From Symsagittifera roscoffensis (Eukaryota > Xenacoelomorpha > Acoela > Convolutidae): a stretch of 64,000 nucleotides of DNA. Both the position numbers and the translations under genes were made by a program. The notes below the pieces were generated by a model, which made no database searches, was not told where the DNA came from, and was given only the letters and a program-made list of their open reading frames with translations. The stretch is taken from the NCBI RefSeq assembly GCF_963678635.1, contig NC_087064.1, positions 57,854,338 through 57,918,337 on the forward strand. The letters are read 5' to 3'. Below are positions 10,176 through 20,812 of this stretch, in pieces (positions within the stretch are counted from its first letter, which is position 1; each line of letters opens with the position of its first letter).

Positions 10176-11943
10176 ATGAATTTGATTTCAGTCCCCTTTT
10201 TTCGATCGAAGCCTCAGATTGCGTCAGACTATATGATCGATACTCTGTTTGATCTATACAATTTATATTGCCCACTCAAAACCGTTAAGCTTTCTAATAA
10301 AGACCCACCCTACATGAGCCTACTAGTGAAACTCCTATTGAAGAAAAAACAGCAGCTGATGAGAAGACACAAACATCGTGATGCCGATCTCGTATCCTCG
10401 CAAATCAGTGCCCTGCTTGTTAGCAATATTGCCTCGGACAAAAAAGCTAAAGGGTCAGCTAAGTGGTGGAAAAAAGTCAACACCTTGTCTGGTCGGAAGC
10501 AGAAAGAAGTATTCCGCATTCCTTTCTCAGCAGAAGAAATGAATAAGTACTTCTGCAGTATATCCACTGTTACCAACTATCAAGATCCTATTTTCCTAGA
10601 TTGTACTTCATCAGAGTTGCCTCAACTAGTGCTACATCATGTTTATAATTATCTAAAGTGGGTCAAGATCACTGCGGCTGGACATTACGATCTCCCACAT
10701 TGGTTTCTCAGAGAAAATGCACACAATCTGGCTGAACTGTTACATCATCTCTATAACCTTTGTATTCGATATCAAATATTTCCTGATGTGTTCAAGTTGT
10801 CTAAAGTATTACCCATTCCGAAGTCGAAAGTTATCACTCAATGCTACATGCTTCGGCCCATATCTGTTACCCCGATACTTGCTCGGATTTTTGAAAGACT
10901 CGTATACGATCAATTTGTTTCCAATTCATACAATTTGTAGCTGAATAAGAACCAATTTGGTTTCAGGAACAAATCTTCGACTAGTTGTGCGCTCATTAAA
11001 TAAATGGACGACTGCAATTCTCTGGAGAAACAGGGATGCAATTATATCCGAATCTTTTCTTTGGATCTTAGCAAAGCCTTTGACAGAGTGCCACACCATC
11101 TCATAATCTCACAATTATCTAAAGTTGTCCCGACCACAGATCATCAACGAGCAGTACCAATAGTGGTGTACCGCAGGGGACTGTGATGGGTCCCCCGTGT
11201 TTCAATCTTTCATATGACGACTGTAAAGTTACTCAAACCCTGACGACATTGCAAAGTTTGCGGATGGCAACACCCCTGCATCGGTGGTAAACATGGAGTT
11301 GACTCGGCAAATCAAACCATCAGTCACATCATGGAATGGTGTGAATCCAATTATCTTATCTTGAACAACGAGAAATCCAAAAATTTGATATCCAAAGATT
11401 TACTCACTCAGTTACTATTCAACCTATTCATGACATTGAGATCACCGACAAACTTAAAATTCTAGGCATCACGTTCACCGATAAACTCTCTTTTGAACCT
11501 CACATAACAAAGGCAACCAAAAAGCCTCATCACAGCTTTTTCTGCTGATAAAGTTGAAAAGCGTTGGATACACCAAAACTGAACTCAATCTTCTGTACAA
11601 TCAGCTTGTTATGCCCATCCTATTGTATGGTATTCAAGTATGGGGGGGGGGGGGGGCACCCTAATATTTGCTTGACAAGATAGACCGAGTCCAGAGGAGG
11701 GCTGTTGATGCAGGCGTTATTCAAGGGTTTGTCTCAATCAACGACTTAGTAAGGAAAGGGGACGAAAAACTTTACCGAATTATATCGAGAGATGACAACC
11801 ATATTCTTTCAAGTATAATTCCATCTCGATCACAGTATAGCAAAGCAAGATTGAGAGCGCGAAATCCATTCGGCAATTATCTGATGAAAGAAAAATATAT
11901 GCCGCATTTCTTTGACAGGTTCTCGAGAAACTACAATTTGTAA
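10176..11943 (+). pseudogene. Decayed non-LTR retrotransposon reverse transcriptase, second family
   Basis: Fragments of one reverse transcriptase occur in order in different frames. They are a 254-residue segment with DLPHWFLREN, VLPIPKSK and LRPISVTPILARIFERL (10176-10940), then NQFGFRNKSST, then SLDLSKAFDRVPHHLI (about 11060-11105), a region with FADGN in place of the usual FADDT, and a C-terminal segment at 11668-11943 (DRVQRRAVDAGV, ARNPFGNYLM). Stops and frame changes separate them, and a run of 15 G at 11642-11656 interrupts the thumb region. It lies in the sense orientation of PPP1R21. Its sequence style differs from the LINE at 1.4-5.2 kb, so it is a separate family. Confidence 0.85.
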
Positions 11944-12825
11944 ATGTATTTGCCAATCATGTTTATTGGGACAAATCTCTGAGAGGTCTCGGAATATAAG
12001 CGCTATTAGTACGGTTCTATAACTTGGCATACAAATCACTGATATTGCTACGAAGAATTTGACCGGAATGAAATTTCGGATTCTAATTGATTTTCCATGA
12101 GAAACTACAATTTGTAAGTGTATTTGTTAATCAGTTGTACTTTACTGATTTCAATTAAGACTTATTTATTTATTTTATTACAGAAATGCATTCATACACA
12201 TTAATGTTCTTATGAATGCTTTTTGGTACATATGCACTTCTCGAATTCAATTCAAATTAATTTGCTTATCCGGAAGTGGCGCGAAAAAACGTGAATGTCT
12301 CCTAGTTTCGCTTTTCGTTATACTTCGCACATTTATTATATTATATTTTAAAAGCCAAAACTTTTGGCAAATTAAGTGTAAAATTTGAGTTTTTGAATCG
12401 CATTTCATTTGGCAGAGTAACTTATTTGCAAAAACTATCTCAGTAGTAGAACAATTGATTGGAAATGAAATGAGTATAATATGAAACATAGTTCTGAAAT
12501 TTAATGCATGCACTATACTCAAAATTACCACCAAAACTACCACCGAAAGTGAATTTTGATTTTTAGATTTTTCAGCAGAATAAAAAATTTACCAATTGAT
12601 CCAGTTTTCTTAATGGAAAAAATTTTAACCAAACAGTCCATCTTAAATTGTTTTCTTGAAATTCAAAAAGTTTTAACCTGAGAAGATTGTTTCTTTGAAA
12701 TTGGAAGCTAATTTTCTGTTGTATCGCAAATGTTGCGAAGCTCGGCTTGGTCTATGTGTCCCATTGTCTGAGCTTTGTTGAATTTTCGATAGTTTTTAAA
12801 ACTAATTTGCGTGGTGTGAGTTTAG
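11944..12825. other. Retrotransposon tail, hairpin-end repeat and intron 3' end
   Basis: The segment gagaaactacaatttgtaa at about 11923-11942 is repeated at 12098-12117, a short direct duplication at the end of the decayed retrotransposon. A hairpin-end block (tgttgcgaagctcggcttgg, about 12731-12750) of the tRNA-like repeat family lies just 75 bp before the PPP1R21 acceptor at 12824-12825. I see no gene in between. Confidence 0.5.
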
Positions 12826-13445
12826 ATTTGAATCAGAAAATACGAATCGAACACCAAATTGACGGAGTGAATGAGAAAGTGAAAACTGCCAATGAGTGTC
12901 TCTTCTCAGTCACTCACTCTCTCTCCCGATCCACTGCTAAACTAGTCGACTTCATCTGCGAACACGAGAAGTTGTTCGTCAAGAGTATTCTCTCTTCTCA
13001 GCCTTGTTACGATTTCACAAGCAGTCCGAACAACCAATTAAGTGTGATAGTATCAAGTAATAATGACATGCTATCATCCAATGCTGCCTTTTCGCCACAA
13101 TCTCTAAGCGCCGACAGTACGATTAGGCCGAAAACGTTTGAGCAAATCAGAAAACAGATAGTCCTCAAACAGTCCGAATACAATATACTGCTGTGTCAGT
13201 TGAAAGAATTGGATATATCTGCCGGGTGTACTGATAAGCAGAATAATGAGAATACAGAAAAGTTTGGTGATATGAAATTAAATGAGTTGTTCGGTTTTGG
13301 CGACAGTGGGAATGGGTTGTGTCTTCCGACTAGTAGTGACGGAGTAGCTTTACTGTATAGAGATGAGGCAACCACACTCTTCCATAGGTTGAGTTTGAGT
13401 GAGTCGATGGCCAAGCAGGTAGCAGAAGAACGGGCTAAGCTCAAG
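12826..13445 (+). CDS. PPP1R21: PPP1R21, penultimate visible exon
   Basis: The exon starts after the acceptor gagtttag, and its first two bases complete the codon left by the exon ending at 347. It reads NLNQKIRIEHQIDGVNEKVK and then TANECLFSV, closely matching the human segment QKAAIEHEL...TTNDCILSS. Further on, EEATTLFHRLSLSES-like sequence (RDEATTLFHRLSLSES) and AKQVAEERAKLK match the family's conserved region ahead of the C-terminal coiled coil. In between is a Ser/Asn-rich, probably unstructured stretch. It ends at 13445 in phase 0 before gtacgt. The intron upstream is enlarged by transposable elements. Confidence 0.88.
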
Positions 13446-13876
13446 GTACGTTTCATGTTTTTATAAGTGATGATGACAATTTTTGGTTCCCTGCCACTGA
13501 AGGGCTGGGATAGAATTCATGACGCATGGCCAGTTTTTCTGCAAAGTCGAGTGCATTTCGTTTTATAATCTTCAACGTATTTTGTTTAGTTGAAGCTTCT
13601 TTGGGCTTGGGAAAAATTCGCAGAAATTTTGATAGCCAGACGGTTTCCGGCTATAGGAAAGTGAATTAAGGAAAGAACCAAAGAAAGATTTCACTTTATT
13701 TTTTAAAGCTTATTCAGGCCATGTTGGTCGTAGTATCCGAGATTCGATTTTTTTTCGCGAACCAAAAATATACGAAAATGAAAAAAGCAAAATAGACATT
13801 TCAAAAAAGGTTTTCGAAGTGCGGTTGTAAAATTCTGTGCTAGTTGTAAAATGACCGACTACCCATTTTTATTTAG

Positions 13877-14326
13877 GAAAAGCTCATTCTCAAGCAACAG
13901 GAACTAGACTCCACTCGTGATTCATACCAGCAGCAGTTATCGGCCATGAGTGATCACGTGTGCGAACTGAATGAACAAATCAGCATTTTCCGAGAACTCC
14001 AACAGGCGACTAAAGATTCGAATTCGGCCGTGGGCAAAGCGCACCTTAGTTTCGGTGACGCTCAAGGGTCAAATCAGAATTACATTTATCCTGGTGATGT
14101 CCAATTTCAACCTCCCTCTAATGGAAGTAAAGGCAGCTTGACCTCGACCTCATCATCTTCAAAAAAGAAATCTGTTACTGGTCAACCATTAATAGCTGTT
14201 GATCAATCGAGTAGCGAAATGGGTGCAAGTAGCAGTAATAGCAATGCTTCTGGTTCTTCGTTAGCTGCCATTGGCTCAAATACTCTAAAATCAGCCGGTG
14301 CTAAAATAGGCAACATTTTTAGGTGA
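13877..14326 (+). CDS. PPP1R21: PPP1R21, last exon
   Basis: The exon starts after tttatttag in phase 0 with EKLILKQQELDSTRDSYQQQL, continuing the coiled coil. SAMSDHVCELNEQI follows; the human protein has SMMSDHLCSMNETL at the same place, the strongest family signature in this exon. After the coiled coil the C-terminus is Ser/Gly/Asn-rich (SSSSKKKS, ASSSNSNASGSS) and longer than in human PPP1R21, whose C-terminus is short and basic. The stop codon ends at 14326. Overlapping polyadenylation signals aataaa lie at 14419-14428. Confidence 0.9.
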   Translation, partial: EKLILKQQELDSTRDSYQQQLSAMSDHVCELNEQISIFRELQQATKDSNSAVGKAHLSFGDAQGSNQNYIYPGDVQFQPPSNGSKGSLTSTSSSSKKKSVTGQPLIAVDQSSSEMGASSSNSNASGSSLAAIGSNTLKSAGAKIGNIFR

Positions 14327-15589
14327 CAGTTGTTATATGATTATTGTTGTCATTGTTGAGTGAGTGACAAGATTTCTATCGTTTATGATTAGTTTTCTTT
14401 TCCCAGTTAAAATTAGTTAATAAATAAATTCACTATTCCTTGCCTTCATTAGACACCAGCTTAAACTATTTATTGATGCAATTTGAATCAAAATTGAGAT
14501 ATTTGATTGAGTCAGCTTGTTTAAAGTAAGCCTTGAAAAAAAAAACAAAGACAAAGTTCCTCCCCATTTTCAGTGGTCAGAATAAAAATAGATTGATCAG
14601 CTATAGGAGGCAAAAAAGCTCTAGATAGAATGCACTAGTTGTTAATGATGACAAAGACAGCCGATTGATTTGCAAGTAGTATAGACTGCTTCGACCACAT
14701 TTAACATTTCATAAAAAGTTGTAAATTGACCGGTTCCTCAGTTCAGCGATGAACGATTTCTAGCTCTAAAACATTTTAACGGTAGATTGAAAGGATTTAA
14801 AGGGGTACTATAATCGGTTTTTCTAAGCTCAAAAAACCAAAGTGTTGAATAATTCTTGATTTGTTTCATATTTTTAAAGAGAAGCGCCCACTGAATTTTC
14901 TTTTCTTGTTAAGTTTACTTTATTTCCTTGGCTAAAAGAAAGCAAACTCCACTATCGAACATAAAAAGTGTAAAGGTCACGAAAAACGTGGTCTTCTAAT
15001 TTTAAAAGAAGGTTTTTCATTTTCAAATTTCCCGGCGGAATAAATTAAGCTATTGACCCAGTGTTCTCAAATTGGATAAGTTTTATCAAAAATTTTAGAT
15101 GTTAAATTCTAAGAGCTTTAAAGCCATCTATTTTTCCAAAGTTAAAGTTTTTTCAAAAAACAAGTCAATAAATTTTTCTGTTTCCGTGCATTCATTGACT
15201 CTTTTTGTTAAGTTTTGTTTTTTAAGGCGAAAAAATTTACTCGCAGACTACAAAATGCTTTTAATGTAGATAAATGAACCGAGTCTTTTCTGTTATGCGG
15301 CCCAGAATTAGCAAAACGTTGAATAACCTTAAGATGTTGGTACACTTCTATGATAGAGTAGTCCCATAGAAAAGTTACTATGATAAAACTTTTCGGATTA
15401 AAAATTGTAATTACTATATTGTTTATATCAAGAAAAATGATCGCTTCGATTTAACGATTAAAAACCTTAGTTGGGTTGTTTTGGTTGTAATAAAAATTCA
15501 AAATAGGCGCTTTTTTGAATTTTTTGCATAAAAATAGGGAGGAGGAGGTTTTACGAATGAACGAAACATGTTTAAAAATTTGTTTGAAA
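14327..15589. other. PPP1R21 3' flank and repeat family A, copy 2
   Basis: Polyadenylation signals lie at 14419-14428. A copy of repeat family A runs from about 14877 to 15230, with its core gcaaactccactatcgaac at 14942-14960. The rest shows no gene or recognisable element. Confidence 0.6.
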
Positions 15590-15747
15590 ATTTACTGCGA
15601 CTTTTTTCGCGGTCGCAGGTACGAATCCGACACATAGCTTACGTTTAACTAATTCGAGGCGCATTTCTACTTTTTCTTAGTTTACTCTAGAGCTGCTTTT
15701 TGTCGTTTTCTCGCTAATGTTTGCGAAGCGCAGCTTCGACTCTGTGT
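15590..15747 (+). repeat. Short tRNA-like repeat with hairpin end
   Basis: A B-box-like ggtacgaatcc lies at about 15618. It is followed by the body aattcgaggcgcatttctac and gctgctttttgtcgttttctcgc, and the block ends in the hairpin gcgaagcgcagcttcg (15723-15738) plus actctgtgt. Its end is only about 50 bp from the CTU1 start codon. The same body and hairpin occur at 23.1, 27.3 and 45.1 kb. Confidence 0.7.
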
Positions 15748-15797
15748 AATAAGCTAGAATTGTTTCTGGGAAATCCCAACCTGTGAAATGGTTTCAG

Positions 15798-17921
15798 ATG
15801 GTCTTGTGTACTCGTTGCAAGGAGGCCAACGCGGTTATAAAGCGGCCCAAAAATGGTGCTACTTTATGCAAAGCATGTTTCTTCTTCACTTTCGAGACCG
15901 AAGTAGACAGAACAATCCGCGTGAACAAACTGTTTCAACGCGGAGACAAAGTGGCCATTGGAGCATCGGGAGGCAAAGATTCGACTGTGTTGGCATATGT
16001 GATGAAATTGTTGAATGAGCGACATGACTATGGACTGGAGTTATTTCTGCTATCAATTGACGAGGGAATTCAAGGTTTGTGATTTGCGTGACGGTATTAT
16101 AGACACGAGCTAGACAGGTGCTTAAAAATTATAGTTATTTGTGTGAAAAATATACAAGCGTTTGACCAAACCTTTTGCGGCATGTGGCGTTTTCCGACTT
16201 CACATTCGTTAAATTAGTGACAAAAATGCTGCTAACATTAAAGAAAAACAAAGACAACTAAAAACGAAGACTGCACCGGATTGACCGATTCCATAGAAAA
16301 GCACGAATGTTTAACTGTACATGTTGGTTAAATTTTAGGATATCGCGACGATTCCTTGGAAACAGTCAAACGAAACGAATCCCAGTACCAAATACCTCTC
16401 AAAATCTTAAGCTATGCGGATCTGTATCAGGGCTGGACAATGGATAAAATAGTTAAAGCTATCGGGCGCAAAAACAACTGCACTTTCTGTGGAGTGTTTA
16501 GAAGACAGTCTTTAGATAGAGGAGCCGCTCTTTTAGGTATGTTTGAATAGTTTGTCTTGATAATTCCAATGGGTTACTGATAGGACTTGTATCTGCCTTC
16601 GCTCAAACTTATAGCTTTGAGTTCGAGTGCATTTTAAACATGATGGTTTATGATGACATACAAGTTAGAGAAAACAGGTAGATCTACTATGTTGAAATCG
16701 GAATGTTTTCGAGTTGACTAATTCATCATGGGTAAATTTTCTGAGAATTGTTCAAAATTAACAACAAATAAATTTTCTGAGAAATGTTCAAAATTAACAA
16801 CAAATCAAGTAAAAATCTTACAGAACACGGAATGTAAATTAGCACCAACCGACATTACAGCTAAAAAAAGCATACTTTAAATGAACGATCAATCTTTTTT
16901 GAAAAACTTGTATATTATGCTTGTAACTAAAACTTGTATTACATTATGCCAAAGAACAAGATCAGGCCTAGAAGTTGAACATATATATGCAAAACGAGCG
17001 ATTTGATGATCTAGGCGTGAACAAAGTGGCGACTGGTCACAATGCAGATGATGTTGCTGAGACGGTGCTGATGAATATAATGAGGGGAGATGTTGCGAGA
17101 CTGCGGCGGTGCTGTACTGTGATCACGGGAAACAAGGTCATTTAATAGTCATCTTTCTAATCCTCATTTACCAGTCCTTTTTCTTCAGTGTTTTTGTAGA
17201 GTCTAATTGTGCATTTTTTATGTTTCTTCAGAACATTCTTGTTGATATCAGGTTATTTTTACTAGTTTGGGTTTCTTGAGTTCCACGAGTTTCGGATTCA
17301 ATATAAATGTATTCTAGTAATTTGGGTACTATAGGTCAGCAATCCTCCAAATTGGGCATTATACAATAGGCCAAACTTTTATAGGGCGGGATTCCGCGAT
17401 GCAAGCCTCTGAAGTACACATACGAGAAAGAAATCGTTATGTACGCTCACTTCAAGAAGCTCGACTACTTTTCAACTGAATGCATCTACGCTCCAAACGC
17501 TTACAGAGGCTATGCTAGAACATATCTTAAAGATCTGGAAAGCATCCGACCTTCGGTCATCATGGATATCATTTACTCCGGTGAAACTATGCAGTTTGTC
17601 GATTTACCAGCGTGTATGCCTACCCAGCGAACCTGTGAACGTTGCGGATTCGTCGCAAGTAACGCTTTGTGTAAAGCCTGTGTTTTACTGGAGGCTTTGA
17701 ATAAAGGGAAACCGAAATTGGCAGTTGGAAAGGCGAGGGATCAACGGCAGTTAGCGAATATTCCAGAAGTTTCTAGAACCAATGTGTCTTGCAGTGAGAA
17801 GGATCCAAACAAAAATTGCAAATGTGCAAGTGCAGCTGAAAATGGGAGTGGGGATTTAGGGTTATCGAAGGAAAATTATGAACAAAATTCGACTGTTAAA
17901 ATGCAATCAATTGATTTCTAA
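15798..17921 (+). CDS. CTU1: CTU1/NCS6, cytoplasmic tRNA 2-thiolation protein 1 (four exons)
   Basis: CTU1 (yeast Ncs6) works with CTU2 in the cytosol. It activates the wobble uridine U34 of Lys, Glu and Gln tRNAs with ATP so that sulfur from URM1 can be added. The exons are 15798-16074, 16339-16536, 17015-17136 and 17385-17921; all phases agree and give 377 residues (human 348). Visible features are zinc-type Cys pairs C4/C7 and C24/C27, the PP-loop SGGKDS at 57-62, CTFCG at 140-144, GHNADD at 166-171, [12 protein letters not shown] near 221-232, and a second Cys set C283/C286/C295/C298. The ATG at 15798 directly follows tttcag, so an upstream ATG at 15783 is less likely. A signal aataaa lies at 18139-18144. 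Exons 3 and 4 have a second intact copy at 19.9-20.8 kb. Exon 3 here reads MNIMRGD, whereas the family usually has LRGD. Confidence 0.96.
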
Positions 17922-18430
17922 GCTGAGAAATTGGAACGGTTCTTGAATCTTTACAGTCAGTTTGAAGATTTGTTTCAAGTCCATCCAGACCAGGAGAATA
18001 AGTCTCGCTTCTAGGTTTTTTCAGGTTCTCAGAACATGTACTGCAAAGGATTTCGAATTCAAAAAAACAGTTAGGAATCGGAAAAACAGTTTGGAATCGT
18101 GGTGCTTTATTTCATGTATAAAATTTTTCAGAACTTGCAATAAAATTTAAAGAAATTGCGTTAGTTTTATCAAAATAAATTCAATTAGAAACGGTTTTTG
18201 AAAGCCATTAAACATTAAGATGATATATTTTTTCTATAAGTTTTCAATATAAAGAAATCAGTCTTTTTGGTCGCTTCGAGTGCACTGTCCCCTTTTCCAA
18301 CTGTCTGTTGGCTATGTCATTAAAACAATGAACGTTATTTTTTTTCTCTTTCTTGGCTCAATTGAAAGTTTTGGTTTGCTTTGAGTCACCTAAAAATAGG
18401 CTAGTGCTAGACAGCAGTGTAATGGAGATC

Positions 18431-18485
<55 letters not shown>

Positions 18486-18606
18486 CTAGTCACTTCGAAG
18501 GGAAATACTAATGTCTACATCATTTTGTATTATGATCTCATTTGAAGCAATATGTTATTCATTTGAAGCAATATGTTATTTCTAAATAGTTTTTAAGATA
18601 TTGTAG
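17922..18606. other. CTU1 to NTMT1 intergenic region with TATC microsatellite
   Basis: It contains the CTU1 polyadenylation signal (18139-18144), a lone family A end block ctgtctgttggctatgt at 18302-18318 and a (TATC)n run of about 14 units at 18431-18486. The segment tcatttgaagcaatatgttatt occurs twice in tandem near 18539-18582. The region ends in ttgtag immediately before the NTMT1 ATG. Confidence 0.65.
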
Positions 18607-18780
18607 ATGTATAAAAAGAAAGGCGTGAAGGACATAGAAGACCACCCCACCTTCTACAGAGATGCGAACGACTACTGGACCAAAGTGGATCCCACAGTCC
18701 AGGGCATGATGGGTGGTCTGGAACAACTATCGTCAATTGATCTCACGTCATCCATGCAGTTCGTCTACTCATATATCCAG
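18607..18780 (+). CDS. NTMT1: NTMT1 first exon, upstream duplicate (copy a)
   Basis: The exon encodes 58 residues starting MYKKKGVKDIEDHP, then ANDYWTKVDPTVQGMMGG and LSSIDLTSS. This matches the N-terminal substrate-binding part of human NTMT1 (TYWKQIPPTVDGMLGG, HISSIDINSS). It ends in phase 0 before gtactt. Apart from Y2F and silent changes it equals the downstream copy at 21474-21647. To make a protein from this copy, splicing would have to skip the whole second repeat unit to reach the exon at 25268. It is open, and both its start context and donor are intact, so it may be an alternative first exon or simply a duplicate. Confidence 0.85.
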
Positions 18781-18846
18781 GTACTTTCTATTTGCTGATT
18801 TTTCAGTACTTATGCGCTCTTTTTTTACCTTAATCCAGAAAATGGC

Positions 18847-19314
18847 ATGTATTATATTGTCGCATTTTCGAGAGACTTTGGATTCTATCATTTAAATTGA
18901 TTATTTCATACACAATTTGAAAATAATTTCAATTTCGTTCTGTTTTTTTTTTCTGATACAATGCTGAAATATTTTCAAGAAATTTACAGCTCAATTAATC
19001 CGATGTTTACACGTGCCAGAGCAAGTGTTCTGTAAACGGGAACTAGACGTTTTTTCCTCAAACAACTACTCTTACAAGAAATGTATTATATTGTCGCATT
19101 TTCGAGAGACTTTGGATTCTATCATTTAAATTGATTATTTCATACACAATTTGAAAATAATTTCAATTTCGTTCTGATTTTTTTTCTGATACAATGCTGA
19201 AATATTTTCAAGAAATTTACAGCTCAATTAATCCGATGTTTACACGTGCCAGAGCAAGTGTTCTATAAACGGGAACTAGACGTTTTTTCCTCAAACAACT
19301 ACTCTTACAAGAAA
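18847..19314. repeat. Local 234-bp tandem duplication in copy 1
   Basis: The sequence from atgtattatattgtcgc at 18847 recurs at 19081 with few differences, giving two adjacent 234-bp units. The homologous place in copy 2 (21713 onward) has a single unit, so this duplication arose after, or was lost in one of, the two large copies. Each unit contains the gagcaagtgttct...cgggaactag block. Confidence 0.9.
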
Positions 19315-19319
19315 TACCA

Positions 19320-19470
19320 CATGCTTTAATATTGAACCTTATCAACTTCGAGGTTCCTTCCCATTTAGCCTGGAGGTAACTCGGTTGCTTTTGCATCCTA
19401 GGGTCTGGGGTTTGAGTCTCAGTAGGACCTTGTTTTTTCAGAATTAACGAGAAAACTTTTACCGGTGAAT
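19320..19470 (+). repeat. tRNA-like composite repeat within copy 1
   Basis: agcctggaggtaac resembles an A box and ggggtttgagtctcag a B box. It lies about 100 bp downstream of the cgggaactag block. The same element is in copy 2 at about 21950-22340, where its full 3' part is kept. In copy 1 it is cut by the duplication junction. Confidence 0.65.
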
Positions 19471-19903
19471 TCCAATGGGTTCGAGTTTGAGTGCATTTTA
19501 AACATGATGGTTTATGATGATATGCAAGTTAGAGAAAAACAGGTAGATCTATGTTGAAATCGGAATGTTTTCGAGTTGACTAATTCATCATGGGTAAATT
19601 ATCTGAGAAAGGTTCAAAATTAATAACAAATAAATTTTCTGAGAAATGTTCAAAATTAACAACAAATCAAGTAAAAATCTTACAGAACACGGAATGTAAA
19701 TTAGCACCAAAATGAGAAACTTTATCGTGGTAAGAACTACGACATTACAGCTAAAAAAGCATACTTTAAATGAATGATCAATCTTTTTTGAAAAACTTGT
19801 ATATTATGCTTGTAACTAAAACTTGTATTTTATTATGCAAAAGAACAAGACCAGGCCTAGAAGTTGAACATGTTTATTCAAAACGAGCGATTTGATGATC
19901 TAG

Positions 19904-20025
19904 GCGTGAACAAAGTGGCGACTGGTCACAATGCAGATGATGTTGCTGAGACGGTGCTGATGAATATGTTGAGGGGAGATGTTGCGAGACTGAGGCGGTG
20001 CAGTACTGTGATCACGGGAAACAAG
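19904..20025 (+). CDS. CTU1: CTU1 exon 3, duplicate copy b
   Basis: The exon has the same length (122 bp), phase, acceptor (gatctag) and donor as 17015-17136. It encodes [20 protein letters not shown] followed by [13 protein letters not shown]. The MLRGD sequence matches the LRGD usual in CTU1/Ncs6, whereas the upstream copy has IMRGD. It has no accompanying exons 1 and 2 and could only be used by splicing from exon 2 at 16536 past the first copy. Confidence 0.85.
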
Positions 20026-20275
20026 GTCATTTAATGGTCATCTTTTCCAAACCTCGTTTACCAGTCCTTTTTCTACAGTATTTTTGTAGAGTCTAATTGT
20101 GCATTTTTTATGTTTCTTTAGAACATTCTTGTTGATATCAGGTTATTTTTACTAGTTTGATGTTTCTTGATTTCCACGAGTTTCGGATTCAATATAAATG
20201 TATTCTAGTAATTTGGGTACTATAGGTCAGCAATCCTCCAAATTGGGCATTATGCAATAGGCCAAACTTTTATAG

Positions 20276-20812
20276 GGCGGGATTCCGCGATGCAAGCCTC
20301 TGAAGTACACATACGAGAAAGAAATCGTTATGTACGCTCACTTCAAGAAGCTCGACTACTTTTCAACTGAATGCATCTACGCTCCAAACGCATACAGAGG
20401 CTATGCTAGAACATATCTTAAAGATCTGGAAAGCATCCGACCTTCGGTCATCATGGATATCATTTACTCAGGTGAAACTATGCAATTTGTCGATTTACCA
20501 GCGTGTACGCCTACCCAGGGAACCTGTGAACGTTGCGGATTCGTCGCAAGTAACGCTTTGTGTAAAGCCTGTGTTTTACTGGAGGCTTTGAATAAAGGGA
20601 AACCGAAATTGGCAGTTGGAAAGGCGAGGGATCAACGGCAGTTAGCGAATATTCCAGAAGTTTCTAGAACCAATGTGTCTTGCAGTGAGAAGGATCCAAA
20701 CAAAAATTGCAAATGTGCAAGTGCAGCTGAAAATGGGAGTGGGGATTTAGGGTTATCGAAGGAAAATTATGAACAAAATTCGACTGTTAAAATGCAATCA
20801 ATTGATTTCTAA
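20276..20812 (+). CDS. CTU1: CTU1 exon 4, duplicate copy b
   Basis: This is an intact 537-bp copy of the last CTU1 exon, with the same acceptor and stop. I count five base differences from 17385-17921, three silent and two changing Met to Thr and Arg to Gly in the PACxPTQ segment before the Cys set. The zinc-type cysteines CERCGF and LCKAC are kept. A polyadenylation signal aataaa lies at 21030-21035. Confidence 0.87.
   Translation, partial: GGIPRCKPLKYTYEKEIVMYAHFKKLDYFSTECIYAPNAYRGYARTYLKDLESIRPSVIMDIIYSGETMQFVDLPACTPTQGTCERCGFVASNALCKACVLLEALNKGKPKLAVGKARDQRQLANIPEVSRTNVSCSEKDPNKNCKCASAAENGSGDLGLSKENYEQNSTVKMQSIDF

Larger units (their letters stand above)
16563..19468. repeat. Tandem duplication, copy 1 (CTU1 exons 3-4 and NTMT1 exon 1)
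   Basis: This segment is repeated at 19469-22098 with about 1 percent difference in exons and somewhat more in introns. Homology starts at aattccaatgggtt and ends at accggtgaa, and a few shared bases (gaatt) mark the junction. Copy 1 carries an extra 234-bp local duplication and a longer TATC run; copy 2 lacks about 48 bp near its start. Confidence 0.92.

Noticed and set aside
15783-15797. Upstream ATG as CTU1 start
   Set aside because: It lies within the likely splice acceptor tttcag, and the family's conserved N-terminus (Cys pair) begins right after the second ATG.
18431-18486. Array of short regular repeats
   Set aside because: It is a simple TATC microsatellite without spacers, not a CRISPR array, and the genome is eukaryotic.
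18607-20812. In-frame fusion of NTMT1 exon 1a to CTU1 exon 4b
   Set aside because: Phases would allow it, but the product would lack the catalytic cores of both proteins and nothing in the sequence favours it.
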